Part shown: in pieces, positions 6,188-7,041 of the stretch | How positions within the stretch are numbered: the stretch's first letter is position 1 | Layout of the letters: each line of letters begins with the position of its first letter | Source: Bacteroidales bacterium | Lineage (GTDB): Bacteria; Bacteroidota; Bacteroidia; Bacteroidales; UBA932 | Length of the DNA: 7,041 nucleotides | NCBI GenBank assembly: GCA_016283985.1 | Contig: JAEENZ010000219.1 | Span: 1-7,041, forward strand | Reading direction: 5' to 3' | The notes under the pieces: model-generated | Databases searched by the model: none | What the model saw: only the letters and a program-made list of their open reading frames with translations | Told to the model about the DNA's origin: nothing | Made by a program: the position numbers and the translations under genes

Positions 6188-6206
6188 AAACTTTTTTACT
6201 AAATTG
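6179..6206 (+). promoter_or_regulatory. Possible promoter for the structured RNA / glnA leader
   Basis: TTTG at 6179-6182 is followed 17 bp later by TAAATTG (6200-6206), an imperfect -7 box lacking one T of TAnnTTTG. Transcription would begin near 6210-6214, about 16 nt before the first strong RNA stem. This is the best plus-strand promoter I see in the spacer, but the -7 match is imperfect. Confidence 0.35.
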
Positions 6207-6211
6207 CGAAA

Positions 6212-6388
6212 GTTTTCAGATAATTAACCGTGACCGGCAACCGTTCATACGCATACGCTCAGTTCCAGGGCCAGCAGCAGCAGTCTTGGAGGGGTTCCTC
6301 GTGCGTACACCGGTCTACGGCACGATAGTTTCGTTATTCCCTAATTCCAAGATAAAAGTCAAGGCCGGTCCTTTTGGATCGGCCTTTT
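6212..6388 (+). ncRNA. Candidate structured leader RNA or small RNA upstream of glnA
   Basis: No ORF fills this stretch and it folds well on paper. CCGTGACCGG (6228-6237) pairs with 6310-6320 in ten Watson-Crick pairs with one bulged T (6316). Inside it, TACGCAT (6248-6254) pairs with GTGCGTA (6301-6307), so 6228-6320 forms a rod with an internal loop. Small hairpins are possible at 6289-6300 (GAGG/CCTC) and 6322-6334 (ACGA/TCGT). The stretch ends in the intrinsic terminator at 6361-6388. GACCGGC at 6232-6238 can instead pair with GCCGGTC at 6364-6370, the terminator's 5' arm, so the rod and an antiterminator are mutually exclusive. That suggests a switch acting on glnA. It may instead be an independent small RNA. 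I recognise no known riboswitch, 6S, tmRNA or RNase P signature. The 5' end is estimated from the weak promoter. Confidence 0.5.
6361..6388 (+). terminator. Intrinsic terminator 36 nt before the glnA start
   Basis: AAGGCCGGTCC (6361-6371) pairs with GGATCGGCCTT (6376-6386) across all 11 positions, with one G-U, closing a TTTT loop and ending in TTTT (6385-6388). The GC-rich stem is the strongest hairpin in the window. The U-run is only four bases, two of them in the stem. It lies within the presumed glnA leader, so it either ends a separate small RNA or attenuates glnA. Confidence 0.75.
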
Positions 6389-6423
6389 CGCATATAGTTA
6401 GTTTCATTAAAATGTGTATCGTT

Positions 6424-7041
6424 ATGGACAGGTTCAACCTAGTTAAAGAATCCTTCGTAAAGAAGGAAGTTCCGGTGGAAGTCCCCTCCGGAAAGACATC
6501 CGATTATTTTGGCGAACTGGTATTCGACCGCAAGAAGATGGCCAAGTATCTCGACGCCGACAGCCTCAAGGCGCTGCTCTCCTGCATCGAAGGCGGCAAG
6601 CCCCTGGGCCGCAAAGAAGCCGACGGCGTTGCCCGCGGAATGAAGGAATGGGCGATGGAGCACGGTGTGACCCATGTCACCCACTGGTTCCAGCCTCTCA
6701 CCGAAGGCACGGCCGAGAAGCACGACTCGCTGATCGACTATGACGGCAAGGGCGGCGTCATAGAAAGTTTCGACGGCAAGGCCCTAGTGCAGCAGGAACC
6801 GGATGCATCTTCCTTCCCCAGCGGAGGGATACGCGCCACCTTCGAAGCCCGCGGCTACACGGCCTGGGATCCTACCTCACCGGTGTTCATCCTGGACGAC
6901 ACCCTCTGCATCCCCACGGTATTCGTGTCCTACACCGGCGAAGCCCTGGACAACAAGATGCCGCTCAAGCGCGCACTCAAGGCCGTCAGCGACGCCGCCG
7001 TTCCCATCTGCCGGCTATTCGACCCCTCCGTGGAGAAGGTC
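6424..7041 (+). CDS. glnA: Glutamine synthetase type III, GSIII (5' part)
   Basis: 206 residues, open to the window end, of an enzyme normally about 700-730 residues long. GSIII makes glutamine from glutamate, ammonium and ATP in the cytoplasm and is characteristic of Bacteroidota. As I recall the Bacteroides GlnN sequence, the match is close and collinear, with VFDRKKM (33-39), [12 protein letters not shown] (near 82-93), [21 protein letters not shown] (123-135), [10 protein letters not shown] and [18 protein letters not shown]. These lie in the N-terminal region, which precedes the catalytic barrel residues that fall outside the window. The symbol glnN is also used for this type. An in-frame ATG at 6412 would add MCIV; I prefer 6424 by alignment with the family N-terminus, but 6412 cannot be excluded. 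There is no convincing -7 box between the terminator and the ATG, so expression may depend on read-through of the upstream terminator. Confidence 0.95.
   Translation, partial: MDRFNLVKESFVKKEVPVEVPSGKTSDYFGELVFDRKKMAKYLDADSLKALLSCIEGGKPLGRKEADGVARGMKEWAMEHGVTHVTHWFQPLTEGTAEKHDSLIDYDGKGGVIESFDGKALVQQEPDASSFPSGGIRATFEARGYTAWDPTSPVFILDDTLCIPTVFVSYTGEALDNKMPLKRALKAVSDAAVPICRLFDPSVEKV

Noticed and set aside
6259..6284. Resemblance of the spacer RNA apex to the SRP RNA core (CAGxTCCxGG ... AGCAGC)
   Set aside because: The GGAA tetraloop and its closing pairs are absent and the CAGCAGCAG run can mimic the AGCAGC part. Not enough to call SRP RNA without a covariance-model hit.
1..7041. CRISPR arrays, insertion sequences, phage or transposase genes, toxin-antitoxin pairs
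   Set aside because: I saw no regularly spaced repeats, terminal inverted repeats with a transposase, or small paired ORFs supporting any of these.

Overview
The window looks like a chromosomal stretch of a Bacteroidales/Bacteroidota bacterium of moderately high GC. The evidence is a type III glutamine synthetase closely resembling the Bacteroides enzyme, at least four near-perfect TAnnTTTG (-7) promoter boxes of the Bacteroidota primary sigma factor, and weak or absent Shine-Dalgarno sequences. I cannot name the genus from sequence alone.

Layout, left to right. Positions 1-282 hold the C-terminal end of a flippase-like membrane protein (+). A tRNA-Arg(UCU) follows at 301-374, with its -7 box directly after the flippase stop codon. 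A secreted or lipid-anchored glycerophosphodiester phosphodiesterase is on the minus strand (405-1307). It diverges from a two-gene plus-strand unit: a secreted GH36-like (melibiase superfamily) glycosidase (1380-3359) and a PfkB-family sugar kinase (3376-4308), 16 bp apart. The roughly 70-bp divergent region has one -7 box per direction, a 14-bp perfect palindrome and a second inverted repeat. The kinase overlaps convergently by 20 bp with a minus-strand operon of glpT (4762-6150) followed by a small COG2426-type membrane protein (4289-4765), which share a GTGA stop/start overlap. Between glpT and the partial type III glutamine synthetase gene (6424 to the window end) is a 273-bp spacer. It holds the glpT promoter, an inverted repeat, and a strongly structured plus-strand RNA candidate ending in a clear intrinsic terminator about 36 nt before the glnA start.

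How the genes may work together: the exported phosphodiesterase could release glycerol-3-phosphate from glycerophosphodiesters (lipid head groups or teichoic-acid-like polymers) and GlpT could import it. The divergent GH36-like enzyme would release a sugar for the kinase to phosphorylate. The link between the two halves is inference from proximity.

The most interesting signal is the glnA-upstream RNA. One segment (GACCGG, 6232-6237) can pair either with CCGGTC at 6310-6315, giving a long rod, or with a second CCGGTC at 6365-6370, which is the 5' arm of the terminator. That is the architecture of an attenuator or riboswitch, although a stand-alone small RNA is also possible. I recognise no known RNA family in it.
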